From: Paenibacillus sp. 1011MAR3C5
GTDB lineage: Bacteria; Bacillota; Bacilli; Paenibacillales; Paenibacillaceae
Direction: 5' to 3'
Length of the DNA: 64,000 nt
Assembly: GCF_003591485.1 (NCBI RefSeq)
Contig: NZ_QZCF01000002.1
Span: 310,001-374,000 of the forward strand
How positions within the stretch are numbered: position 1 is the stretch's first letter; each line of letters begins with the position of its first letter. The position numbers and the translations under genes are program-made. Positions 8,325-17,615 of this stretch are shown here, piece after piece. Below the pieces are notes generated by a model that was given only the letters and a program-made list of their open reading frames with translations, was not told the DNA's origin and made no database searches.

Positions 8325-9057
8325 CAAACGGATAGAGGAAATGAGCTTGAACGGCTGGCCGGCTCTGCAGACAGTTCTGTACGATGGCTGGCTGCTTCGT
8401 TTTGCTGACGGCTACACCAAGCGATCGAACTCCGTTCAGCCCATCTATGGATACAGCGGCAATCTGGATGAACGAATCCGCCACTGCGAAGAGCTGTACC
8501 GTGCGCAAGGTCAGCCGACTGTTTTTAAAATAACCCCTTTTGTGGAGCCAACGCATTTGGATGCGAGGCTGGAGGAGCTAGGGTATGAACGGATTGACCA
8601 TACACAGGTCAAGACGGCTTCCATCGTGGATCTTCCTGTATCTCATCAGGGGGAAGGATTTCAATGTTGGACCGAATTGACGGACGAGTGGCTGGATACC
8701 TTAGCCCGACTCCAGGGGCTTAGCGACAGACAAAAGGAAACAACGCGGCGCATGCTGGCCGGACAACCCCTGCAAAAGGCATTTGGCCTGTACAAACGCG
8801 GAGGGAGTCCAGTTGCTGCCGGGTTGATTGTACTAGAGGATGGCTGCGCCGGATTGTACGATATCGTAACAGACGCAAGGGAGCGCGGACGTGGTTACGG
8901 TGAAGGGCTGACCCGTGGTTTGCTGGAATGGGCAAGAGGGCAAGGCATCCGTATGGCTTATCTGCTTGTGGTGAAGAATAATGCGGCAGCGAATCGATTA
9001 TACGGCAAGTTTGGATTCAAGACGCGATATGAGTATTGGTATCGTGTGAAGAAATAG
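8302..9057 (+). CDS. GNAT-family N-acetyltransferase
   Basis: This 251-residue protein has a C-terminal GNAT domain, which transfers acetyl from acetyl-CoA to an amine. The acetyl-CoA loop is seen in RERGRGYGEG near residue 195, and the closing AANRLYGKFGF motif lies near 235. The N-terminal 120 residues form a second GNAT-like half seen in two-domain acetyltransferases. The GTG start at 8302 follows a purine-rich AAGGGAGAAGGGG stretch and overlaps the previous gene; an alternative ATG lies at codon 14. Substrate is unknown. Confidence 0.85.
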   Translation: MGESERSDKRIEEMSLNGWPALQTVLYDGWLLRFADGYTKRSNSVQPIYGYSGNLDERIRHCEELYRAQGQPTVFKITPFVEPTHLDARLEELGYERIDHTQVKTASIVDLPVSHQGEGFQCWTELTDEWLDTLARLQGLSDRQKETTRRMLAGQPLQKAFGLYKRGGSPVAAGLIVLEDGCAGLYDIVTDARERGRGYGEGLTRGLLEWARGQGIRMAYLLVVKNNAAANRLYGKFGFKTRYEYWYRVKK

Positions 9058-9076
9058 TTGAGAGGAAGCAACAAAC

Positions 9077-10333
9077 ATGCTTAACAGCGATAGTCAGTCA
9101 GTGGAGCGTAAGCGCACCAGCAGCCTGAAGACATCCGGGAACTCCGGAGGGCCGGCATGGCTGCTTGTACTTAGCATTATTCTCGTGGCGCTCGTATTGC
9201 GGGCTCCCATTACAACGGTTGGACCGATTATTGATCAAATCCGCCTATCCATGGGTTTGTCCGGCGCCATGACGGGGTTGCTTACCACATTGCCTTTGCT
9301 GGCATTTGCTATTATATCTCCGCTAGCCCCAAGGTTGGCGGCTAGAATCGGCATGGAACGCGCTTTGTTCTACGCAGCTAGCTTATTGACGGCGGCCATT
9401 GCTGTCCGGTCTCTTCCTTCCGTATACGCTCTGTTTCTGGGAACAGCGTTGCTCGGGGCAGCCATTGCTATTGGCAATGTGCTGCTGCCCAGCCTGGTCA
9501 AACGGGACTATCCGGATAAAGTGGGACTTATGACCGGAATCTATACCGTCGCCATGAATCTCGGCGCTGCGATCGGCTCCGGCATCAGCGTGCCGTTGAC
9601 GGAAGGACTTGGCTTCAGCTGGCAAAGCACTTTGGCTGCTACCGCACTAGTCGCCTTCCTGGCTGCGGCTATTTGGCTGCCGCTGCTTCGTCGCAATAGC
9701 CTGGCGTCAAGCCGGGACCATGCCGGGAAGGCCTCAGCGAGCGAATCGCATTCATCGATTCGCCGCAAGCTCTGGACGTCACCGCTAGCCTGGTCCGTTT
9801 CGTTGTTTCTGGCCTTGCAATCATTTTGCTTTTATGTGAATGTTACGTGGATTCCGCTTATTCTGGCGGATAAAGGCATCAGCCATGCGGATGCGGGCTG
9901 GCTGCTGTCGGTCATGCAACTCGTCGGAATGCCTTCGACCTTTCTTATTCCGATTCTGGCGGGCAAGAAAGCGAGCCAACGGGGGCTGGCCATGCTCACC
10001 TCCAGCCTGTTTATTGCTGGCTATCTTATATTGCTTCTAGGCAGTCATTCCTGGGCGCTCGTCAGCATGATTATACTCGGGCTTGGCGTAGGCGGAGGAT
10101 TTGGTCTTGCGTTAATGTTTTTCGCGCTGCGCGCAAGCTCAACGGAACAAGCCGCGGAGCTGTCCGGCATGGCGCAAGCCGTGGGTTATCTGCTGGCTGC
10201 GAGCGGTCCCCTCTTGTTTGGTCTGATCCATGATTGGACCGGGGGCTGGAATGTACCGTTGATCCTGATCATCGCCATTTCAGTTTTGTACGGGCTGCTG
10301 GGATTGTCGGCAGGAGCTGACCGCAAGGTCTGA
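9077..10333 (+). CDS. CynX/NimT-family MFS transporter
   Basis: This 418-residue integral membrane protein shows about twelve hydrophobic segments. The first, with the motif LRAPITTVGPIIDQIR, and the second, with LLTTLPLLAFA, are typical of the CynX/NimT branch of the major facilitator superfamily. Members move cyanate, 2-nitroimidazole or other small compounds, usually by proton coupling. A hydrophilic central loop (about residues 208-228) separates the two six-helix halves. GAGAGGAAG precedes the ATG. It lies 19 bp after the acetyltransferase gene. Substrate unknown. Confidence 0.88.
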   Translation: MLNSDSQSVERKRTSSLKTSGNSGGPAWLLVLSIILVALVLRAPITTVGPIIDQIRLSMGLSGAMTGLLTTLPLLAFAIISPLAPRLAARIGMERALFYAASLLTAAIAVRSLPSVYALFLGTALLGAAIAIGNVLLPSLVKRDYPDKVGLMTGIYTVAMNLGAAIGSGISVPLTEGLGFSWQSTLAATALVAFLAAAIWLPLLRRNSLASSRDHAGKASASESHSSIRRKLWTSPLAWSVSLFLALQSFCFYVNVTWIPLILADKGISHADAGWLLSVMQLVGMPSTFLIPILAGKKASQRGLAMLTSSLFIAGYLILLLGSHSWALVSMIILGLGVGGGFGLALMFFALRASSTEQAAELSGMAQAVGYLLAASGPLLFGLIHDWTGGWNVPLILIIAISVLYGLLGLSAGADRKV

Positions 10334-10367
10334 CATAGTCAGCGAGACGGATAGGAGTCCGCATGCA

Positions 10368-10394
10368 GAGGTTCCCTCCGTGGGACCTTTTTTT
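10368..10394 (+). terminator. Intrinsic terminator after the MFS gene
   Basis: A GC-rich hairpin with one bulged T (AGGTTCCC against GGGACCT) is followed by seven T residues. It sits 35 bp after the transporter stop codon. Confidence 0.75.
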
Positions 10395-10665
10395 AGATGG
10401 ATTAAGAAGGGCTGGATTGCCAGGAGGAGGAATGGAGATCGAAAAAGATGTCCTGGCGTGCAACCTGTGGGGGGATGGCAGCGTTTGAAGAAATAGAAGC
10501 GGATGGAGATCGGGAGAACACCGACGTTAGGCATGAAGTTAGCCGTTGCACATTGTGAAGTATGGGGCTCTGGAAGCCTGTTAGTTAATGAAGGCAATGC
10601 CGGATGAACGAAGTAGAATGAAGGATACGGACATGTAAAATACCTTGGTGCAAGCACGCGGTGTG
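10395..10665. other. Gene-poor stretch with no confident gene
   Basis: Nothing here looks like a conserved gene. One tiny frame (10432-10488, 18 codons plus stop) is preceded by AGGAGG. Another ATG frame of about 24 codons begins near 10530. Both lack recognisable similarity and the first has a ribosome binding site set unusually close to the ATG. The region could be decayed coding DNA or an untranslated leader for the membrane gene that follows. Confidence 0.4.
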
Positions 10666-10679
10666 AAGGAGCTATGAGC

Positions 10680-11084
10680 ATGAGACGAATCATTATTGTA
10701 TTGGCCGGAGTAGTATCGATACTCGCAGGTTTGGCTTACATAGGAACGACTTGGCTTGCCGCTGACTTTCTGGGACCAGAAGTAGGTTCGGAACGAGAGC
10801 CCGTCCGGTTCTGGGGCATATGCTCCATCGTCATCGGGGCCTTGCTGCTTGGGGTGCTGGCTGTTCGGACTTGGATGAAGGAAGCGCTTAATGACGGCAT
10901 GCTTATTTCGGTGCTTGCGGCGATCTTCCTTATTCAGATACCGCCGTTCGGATTGTGGATGTTAGGCTTTATTGCGAGCGGATATACGGCCTTCATAGGC
11001 ATGCTCTTGCATGGCGCGCTTATGGCTATGGTCTGCTTGACGTTTGTCTTTGCCAGAAGAAGCTTGTCCAGAGAGACCGCCTGA
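10680..11084 (+). CDS. Four-helix membrane protein of unknown function
   Basis: This 134-residue protein has four predicted transmembrane helices (about residues 3-25, 44-63, 73-93, 98-124) joined by short loops, with an Arg-rich C-terminus. I do not recognise the family. ATG 10680 was chosen over ATG 10674 because AAGGAG at 10666-10671 gives an 8-base spacing only to the former. It stands alone between the gene-poor stretch and the leuS promoter. Confidence 0.65.
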   Translation: MRRIIIVLAGVVSILAGLAYIGTTWLAADFLGPEVGSEREPVRFWGICSIVIGALLLGVLAVRTWMKEALNDGMLISVLAAIFLIQIPPFGLWMLGFIASGYTAFIGMLLHGALMAMVCLTFVFARRSLSRETA

Positions 11085-11115
11085 CATCGAATTATGGCTG
11101 CAAGACCATTGTTGC

Positions 11116-11145
11116 TTGACATGCTAGAGCGGGGACTTATATAAT
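11116..11145 (+). promoter_or_regulatory. Sigma-A promoter for leuS
   Basis: Consensus TTGACA (11116-11121), an 18 bp spacer and consensus TATAAT (11140-11145) lie directly before the T-box leader. Confidence 0.85.
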
Positions 11146-11159
11146 CGGTAGTAATTGTT

Positions 11160-11432
11160 TGATTTATATCATGGCGTTGAAGAGGAAAAGTACAGGCGTT
11201 GCATCGGATTAGAGAGCCGGCGGTTGGTGGAAGCCGGACCATGCGCGCAGGGAAGCTCGCCTCGGAGCCGAACGGCCAACCTTCTGGAAGCAGAAGGCGA
11301 ATCGTTCCGAATCGTCCGCGTTAAGGACGTCAAGTGAGCAAGGGCAGAGCATGCCTGATGCTAACTAGGGTGGTACCACGGGAGAATATCCTCTCGTCCC
11401 TAGCGTTAATCCGCTGGGGGCGGGAGGTTTTT
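11160..11432 (+). promoter_or_regulatory. T-box leader controlling leuS
   Basis: The leader carries the hallmark T-box sequence AGGGTGGTACCACGG (11367-11381), whose bulge pairs with the tRNA acceptor end. It is followed by a 16 bp terminator stem (11390-11405 with 11412-11427, some G-T pairs) and a T-run. An AGTA motif near 11190 fits the 5' side of the specifier loop, and CTC at 11256-11258 in GAAGCTCGCC is my candidate leucine specifier codon. In this class, uncharged tRNA-Leu stabilises the antiterminator and lets leuS be read. The specifier assignment is inferred. Confidence 0.93.
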
Positions 11433-11463
11433 ATGTTTTTAAGACGATTAGGAGGAAGTATGA

Positions 11464-13902
11464 ATGACTCAGGAACAGCAACGACATGGCTATAATCCGC
11501 TTGCGATTGAGCCGAAATGGCAGCAATACTGGGACGCGCACAAGACGTTCCAAACAAAGGAAGATGCAGGGAAGCAGAAGTTCTACGCTCTTGATATGTT
11601 CCCGTATCCTTCGGGAGCTGGTCTTCATGTAGGCCACCCGGAAGGCTATACGGCTACCGATATCGTATCGCGCTATAAGCGAATGAAAGGCTATAATGTT
11701 CTTCATCCGATGGGGTGGGATGCATTCGGGCTGCCGGCTGAGCAGCATGCGCTGGACACAGGCCAGCATCCTAGAGATATTACGTTCAAAAATATCGACA
11801 ACTTCCGCCGTCAGATCAAATCGCTGGGTTTCTCCTACGATTGGGATCGCGAATTCAGTACGACGGACCCGGATTATTATAAATGGACGCAATGGATTTT
11901 TATCCAATTGTACAAACGCGGTCTTGCCTATGTAGCGGAAGTTCCAGTCAACTGGTGCCCGGCGCTTGGCACTGTGCTCGCGAACGAAGAGGTTATCGAT
12001 GGCAAGAGCGAGCGCGGCGGTCATCCCGTCGTCCGCAAGCCGATGCGTCAATGGATTCTGAAGATTACAGAATACGCAGATCGGTTGCTAGACGATCTGG
12101 AGGAGCTGGATTGGTCCGAGAGCATTAAGGATATGCAGCGCAATTGGATCGGCAAGTCGACGGGTGCGGAAGTAACGTTCGACATTGACGGACACGACGG
12201 CTCGCTGGTTGTCTTTACGACACGCCCGGACACACTGTTCGGCGCGACTTATTGCGTGCTTGCGCCAGAGCATGAGCTGGTTGCCGCGATTACAACAGCC
12301 CAGCAGAAAGCGGCGGTAGAGGCTTATCAGGAAGCGGCTGCCCGCAAGAGCGATCTGGAGCGTACGGATCTGGCGAAGGACAAGACGGGCGTCTTCACGG
12401 GCGCTTATGCGATTAATCCGGTTAACGGCGCCAAGACGCCAATCTGGATTGCCGATTATGTGCTTGCCGGATATGGCACAGGCGCCATTATGGCGGTTCC
12501 GGGCCACGATGCGAGAGACTGGGAATTCGCGAAGCAATTCGATCTGCCGATTATCGAGGTAGTGGCAGGCGGGGACATAACTGAGGAAGCATATGCGGGT
12601 GACGGAGCGCATGTGAACTCGGATTTCCTGAACGGACTGAATAATGAAGAAGCGATTAAGGCGATCATCGGACGCCTGGAAGAGACGGGCAAGGGCAAGG
12701 CGAAGGTAACCTATCGCTTGCGCGACTGGCTGTTCAGCCGCCAGCGCTACTGGGGAGAGCCGATTCCGATTCTCCATCTGGAAGACGGCACGATGAAGCC
12801 GGTACCGGAAGATCAATTGCCGCTGCTGCTGCCGGATGTGGATGCGATCAAGCCTTCCGGAACAGGCGAATCCCCTCTGGCGAATGTAACCGAATGGGTC
12901 AACACCATCGATCCGGAGACGGGCATGAAGGCTCGCCGCGAGACGAACACGATGCCTCAATGGGCAGGAAGCTGCTGGTACTATCTGCGCTTCATCGATC
13001 CGAAGAACGACAAGGAGATCTGCTCGCCGGAGAAGCAGAAGGAATGGCTGCCGGTAGACTTGTATATCGGCGGCGCGGAGCATGCCGTGCTTCATCTTCT
13101 GTACGCCCGCTTCTGGCATAAGGTGCTCTACGACCTGGGCGTCGTTCATACGAAGGAGCCGTTCCAGAAGCTGGTGAACCAAGGCATGATTCTTGGCATG
13201 AACAACGAGAAGATGTCCAAGTCTCGCGGCAACGTCATCAATCCGGACGATATCGTGAATGAGTTTGGCGCTGATACGCTGCGGATGTACGAGATGTTCA
13301 TGGGGCCGCTTGAGGCGACGAAGCCTTGGAATACGAATGGCGTGGAAGGCACCTACCGCTTCCTGGCTCGCGTATGGCGCCTGTTCGTGAATGAAGACGG
13401 AACGATCAGTTCCAAGATTGGCGACGGGGAGACGACCGACGCCTTCAAGCGTACCTGGCATCGTTCCATCAAAAAAATTACGGATGACTACGAGAATCTG
13501 CGATTCAATACCGTAATCAGCCAGCTGATGATATTTGTGAACGAAGCGTATAAAACTGACGTGCTGCCGCGCGAAGCGATGGCGCAGTTTGTGCAGATGC
13601 TGTCTCCAATTGCACCGCATATCGCGGAAGAGCTGTGGGAGAAGCTTGGTCAGGAAGGAACGATTACCTATGCGGCTTGGCCGACCTATGAGGATGCTTG
13701 GACAGTCGATCAGGAAGTGGAGATCGTTGTGCAGGTGAACGGCAAAATCGTGGAGCGCATCTCGATCGCCGCTGATACGAACGAAGCGGACATGGAGTCG
13801 CTCGCGAAGGGGCTGGAGAAAGTGCAGGAGCTGATCGCAGGCAAGACGGTTCGCAAGGTAGTCGCAGTCAAAGGCAAGCTTGTTAATATTGTAGCCAATT
13901 AA
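11464..13902 (+). CDS. leuS: Leucyl-tRNA synthetase
   Basis: The 812-residue class I synthetase charges tRNA-Leu with leucine in the cytoplasm. The HIGH-type motif is HVGH at 55-58 and the KMSKS loop is at about 583-587. Between them lie the zinc-associated segment and the CP1 editing domain with the [11 protein letters not shown] motif; a second conserved segment is [12 protein letters not shown]. Length is normal for bacterial LeuS. AGGAGG lies 8 bases before ATG 11464; another ATG at 11460 is out of frame. Expression is controlled by the T-box leader just upstream. Confidence 0.98.
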   Translation: MTQEQQRHGYNPLAIEPKWQQYWDAHKTFQTKEDAGKQKFYALDMFPYPSGAGLHVGHPEGYTATDIVSRYKRMKGYNVLHPMGWDAFGLPAEQHALDTGQHPRDITFKNIDNFRRQIKSLGFSYDWDREFSTTDPDYYKWTQWIFIQLYKRGLAYVAEVPVNWCPALGTVLANEEVIDGKSERGGHPVVRKPMRQWILKITEYADRLLDDLEELDWSESIKDMQRNWIGKSTGAEVTFDIDGHDGSLVVFTTRPDTLFGATYCVLAPEHELVAAITTAQQKAAVEAYQEAAARKSDLERTDLAKDKTGVFTGAYAINPVNGAKTPIWIADYVLAGYGTGAIMAVPGHDARDWEFAKQFDLPIIEVVAGGDITEEAYAGDGAHVNSDFLNGLNNEEAIKAIIGRLEETGKGKAKVTYRLRDWLFSRQRYWGEPIPILHLEDGTMKPVPEDQLPLLLPDVDAIKPSGTGESPLANVTEWVNTIDPETGMKARRETNTMPQWAGSCWYYLRFIDPKNDKEICSPEKQKEWLPVDLYIGGAEHAVLHLLYARFWHKVLYDLGVVHTKEPFQKLVNQGMILGMNNEKMSKSRGNVINPDDIVNEFGADTLRMYEMFMGPLEATKPWNTNGVEGTYRFLARVWRLFVNEDGTISSKIGDGETTDAFKRTWHRSIKKITDDYENLRFNTVISQLMIFVNEAYKTDVLPREAMAQFVQMLSPIAPHIAEELWEKLGQEGTITYAAWPTYEDAWTVDQEVEIVVQVNGKIVERISIAADTNEADMESLAKGLEKVQELIAGKTVRKVVAVKGKLVNIVAN

Positions 13903-13920
13903 TCGAATCCATCGCGCAAC

Positions 13921-13975
13921 CGAAGAGGTGAGCGGGCTTTAGCTGAAGAACAGCTATTGTCCGTTCACCTCTTCG
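13921..13975. other. Long hairpin between leuS and comER
   Basis: A 15 bp stem (13921-13935 region with 13961-13975, one G-T pair) encloses a second small helix. It overlaps the last codons of comER on the minus strand and lies about 20 bp after the leuS stop. There is no clear T-run on either side, so it may stabilise 3' ends or act as a weak terminator. Confidence 0.55.
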
Positions 13976-14793
13976 CCGTAGAATGCGGTAGAAACCTTAA
14001 CGAGATCTTCATTGAATTTGGCATGCGTCGTCCGAATAAGGCTGTTGAAGATGCCATCGGTCTCTCTCCGCAGCAGATGCAGCGCCTTCGCTGTGATGCC
14101 GCCGGGGACAGCGACGCGTTCCTGAATTTCTTCCGGGGTCATGCGGCCTTCGGTCAGCAGCAGTCCAGTGCCTAGCAGCATATTGCCCGCAACCTGCATG
14201 GCGACGCTGCGTGGGATGCCCGTCTCCGCAACGGCAGCATCGATAAACTGCTGCAGCAGAAAGGCCATGAATGCGGGACCGCAGCTGGACAGGTCGGATA
14301 CGATGCGCGTGTAGTCCTCCTCGATGCGCAGCGGTTCGCTAATATGGGAGAACAGTGACTCCAGCCGCTTTTTATCCTTTTCGCTCATGGTTTCGCCATA
14401 GATGCAGAGGGATGCGCCGCTCCATGCCAAATTGGTAATGCTTGGGATGATTTTAGCTACTTTGCAGTTCAGCTCACCTTCCAGATGAGAGACGAGAACA
14501 GGGCTGGTGATGGACACGATGATCTGCTCGGGCCGTACGGCAGACTTAATGTCTTGGATGACATGGATGAACTCATGCGGTTTGACGCACAGGAATACGA
14601 TGTCGCTGCTGCGAGCCGTCTCCACGTTCATATATTCGGCTCTCATGCCGGGATACCGGTCGGCTATCGCCTGTGCTTTGGCATACGTGCGATTGCTGAT
14701 GGCGATCTTTGCAGGCGCCAGGGCCCCGGAAGCGACAAACGCTTCAATCAGCAACGTTCCCATCGAGCCCGTTCCGATAAATCCTACATTCAT
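13954..14793 (-). CDS. comER: Late competence protein ComER (pyrroline-5-carboxylate reductase family)
   Basis: The 279-residue protein has an N-terminal Rossmann fold with GFIGTGSMG at 4-12 and the CVKP motif of the ProC family. It lies divergently next to comEA, exactly the arrangement of B. subtilis comER. ProC enzymes reduce pyrroline-5-carboxylate to proline with NAD(P)H, but ComER's own activity and need for competence are uncertain. A purine-rich ribosome binding site (GGAGGGC) precedes the start on the minus strand. A true proC may exist elsewhere. Confidence 0.9.
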   Translation of the reverse strand: MNVGFIGTGSMGTLLIEAFVASGALAPAKIAISNRTYAKAQAIADRYPGMRAEYMNVETARSSDIVFLCVKPHEFIHVIQDIKSAVRPEQIIVSITSPVLVSHLEGELNCKVAKIIPSITNLAWSGASLCIYGETMSEKDKKRLESLFSHISEPLRIEEDYTRIVSDLSSCGPAFMAFLLQQFIDAAVAETGIPRSVAMQVAGNMLLGTGLLLTEGRMTPEEIQERVAVPGGITAKALHLLRRETDGIFNSLIRTTHAKFNEDLVKVSTAFYGEEVNGQ

Positions 14794-14905
14794 GCTAAGC
14801 CCTCCTATACCGATTACGCGTAATGTATGTTCTTATATTCTATTCTGTAAGACTTGTTCCGTATGTCACAGATTACCATTTTAATTACAGAAAGGGGAAA
14901 TGGAT

Positions 14906-16832
<1,927 letters not shown>

Positions 16833-16844
16833 TACCGCTTAGGA

Positions 16845-16874
16845 CTGGCATCGCCGATGAATTGGGATTACAAT
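16845..16874 (+). promoter_or_regulatory. Possible promoter for comEB
   Basis: CTGGCA at 16845-16850 and TACAAT at 16869-16874 are separated by 18 bp, about 80 bp before the comEB start. The match is moderate. Confidence 0.4.
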
Positions 16875-16953
16875 AGAATCCATACAAAAGTACGAAGCGG
16901 GCATGTCCGTATCATCTGAGAATACGATAACAGCCAGAGACGGGGAGGAAACG

Positions 16954-17484
16954 ATGACCTCAGCAACAAATGATGCCATCCGCAAGGATTGGGACACTTA
17001 TTTCATGGATATCGCTTATATGGTATCGACGCGTTCGCGTTGTCCGCGCAGGCATGTCGGAGCGGTTCTTGTCCAAGGAAAGAAACTGCTCGGAACCGCG
17101 TACAACGGGGCCCCGATGGGCGCGCATGATTGTCTGGAAGCAGGCTGTATGATCTCGGAGGAGGTCGAGGTGAACGTGGTGGACGGAGCCGAGCAGGTCG
17201 TGCGCAAGCAGCGCTGCATTCGTACCATCCATGCGGAGCAGAACCTGCTGCTCTTCACGGACAGGGCGGACCGTGAAGGCTCTGTCGTCTATGTCACCGA
17301 CCAGCCTTGCTGGACATGCGCGAATATGCTGGCGAACAGCGGTGTTGAAGAAATTGTCTACCATCGCGGTTATCCGAAGGATAGTGAAAAGGTGTATGCG
17401 TTAATGGCTCAGCAGGGCATCGCATTCCGACAGGTGGAGCATTATACGCCGCCAGCCCAAGCAGGGATGGAAGTTACGCAGTAA
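16954..17484 (+). CDS. comEB: dCMP deaminase family protein ComEB
   Basis: The 176-residue zinc enzyme deaminates dCMP to dUMP, feeding dTMP synthesis. Zinc ligands and the proton shuttle are His93-Ala-Glu95 (TIHAEQN) with Cys119 and Cys122 in PCWTC. An N-terminal SRCPRRHVGA segment is typical of the subgroup. ATG 16954 was chosen because GGGGAGG ends 5 bases before it and the conserved domain starts nearby. In B. subtilis this gene is part of the comE operon though it is not needed for DNA uptake. Confidence 0.93.
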   Translation: MTSATNDAIRKDWDTYFMDIAYMVSTRSRCPRRHVGAVLVQGKKLLGTAYNGAPMGAHDCLEAGCMISEEVEVNVVDGAEQVVRKQRCIRTIHAEQNLLLFTDRADREGSVVYVTDQPCWTCANMLANSGVEEIVYHRGYPKDSEKVYALMAQQGIAFRQVEHYTPPAQAGMEVTQ

Positions 17485-17544
17485 CAGGTCAGGGCTAATG
17501 CAGCATTTGCATATAGCCCTTCATGGAAGATATATCGTGGGGAG

Positions 17545-17589
17545 GAACCCCCAGTCGCATGAAATCATGCGGCTGGGGGTTCTTTTTTA
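17545..17589 (+). terminator. Strong intrinsic terminator between comEB and comEC
   Basis: A roughly 18 bp hairpin (17545-17562 with 17565-17582, GC-rich with one mismatch) is followed by CTTTTTTATTTT. It lies only about 25 bp before the comEC start, so comEC must rely on readthrough, antitermination or a promoter hidden in the terminator region. Confidence 0.9.
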
Positions 17590-17615
17590 TTTTGGCGCAG
17601 GGGGTTCGTGATGTG

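Noticed and set aside
10280..10693. A 137-codon minus-strand frame over the gene-poor stretch
   Set aside because: It overlaps the MFS gene end, has no ribosome binding site, and its translation shows no conserved features.
12088..13620. A 510-codon open frame on the minus strand
   Set aside because: It is fully antisense to leuS, has no ribosome binding site or recognisable motif, and is a by-product of leuS codon use.
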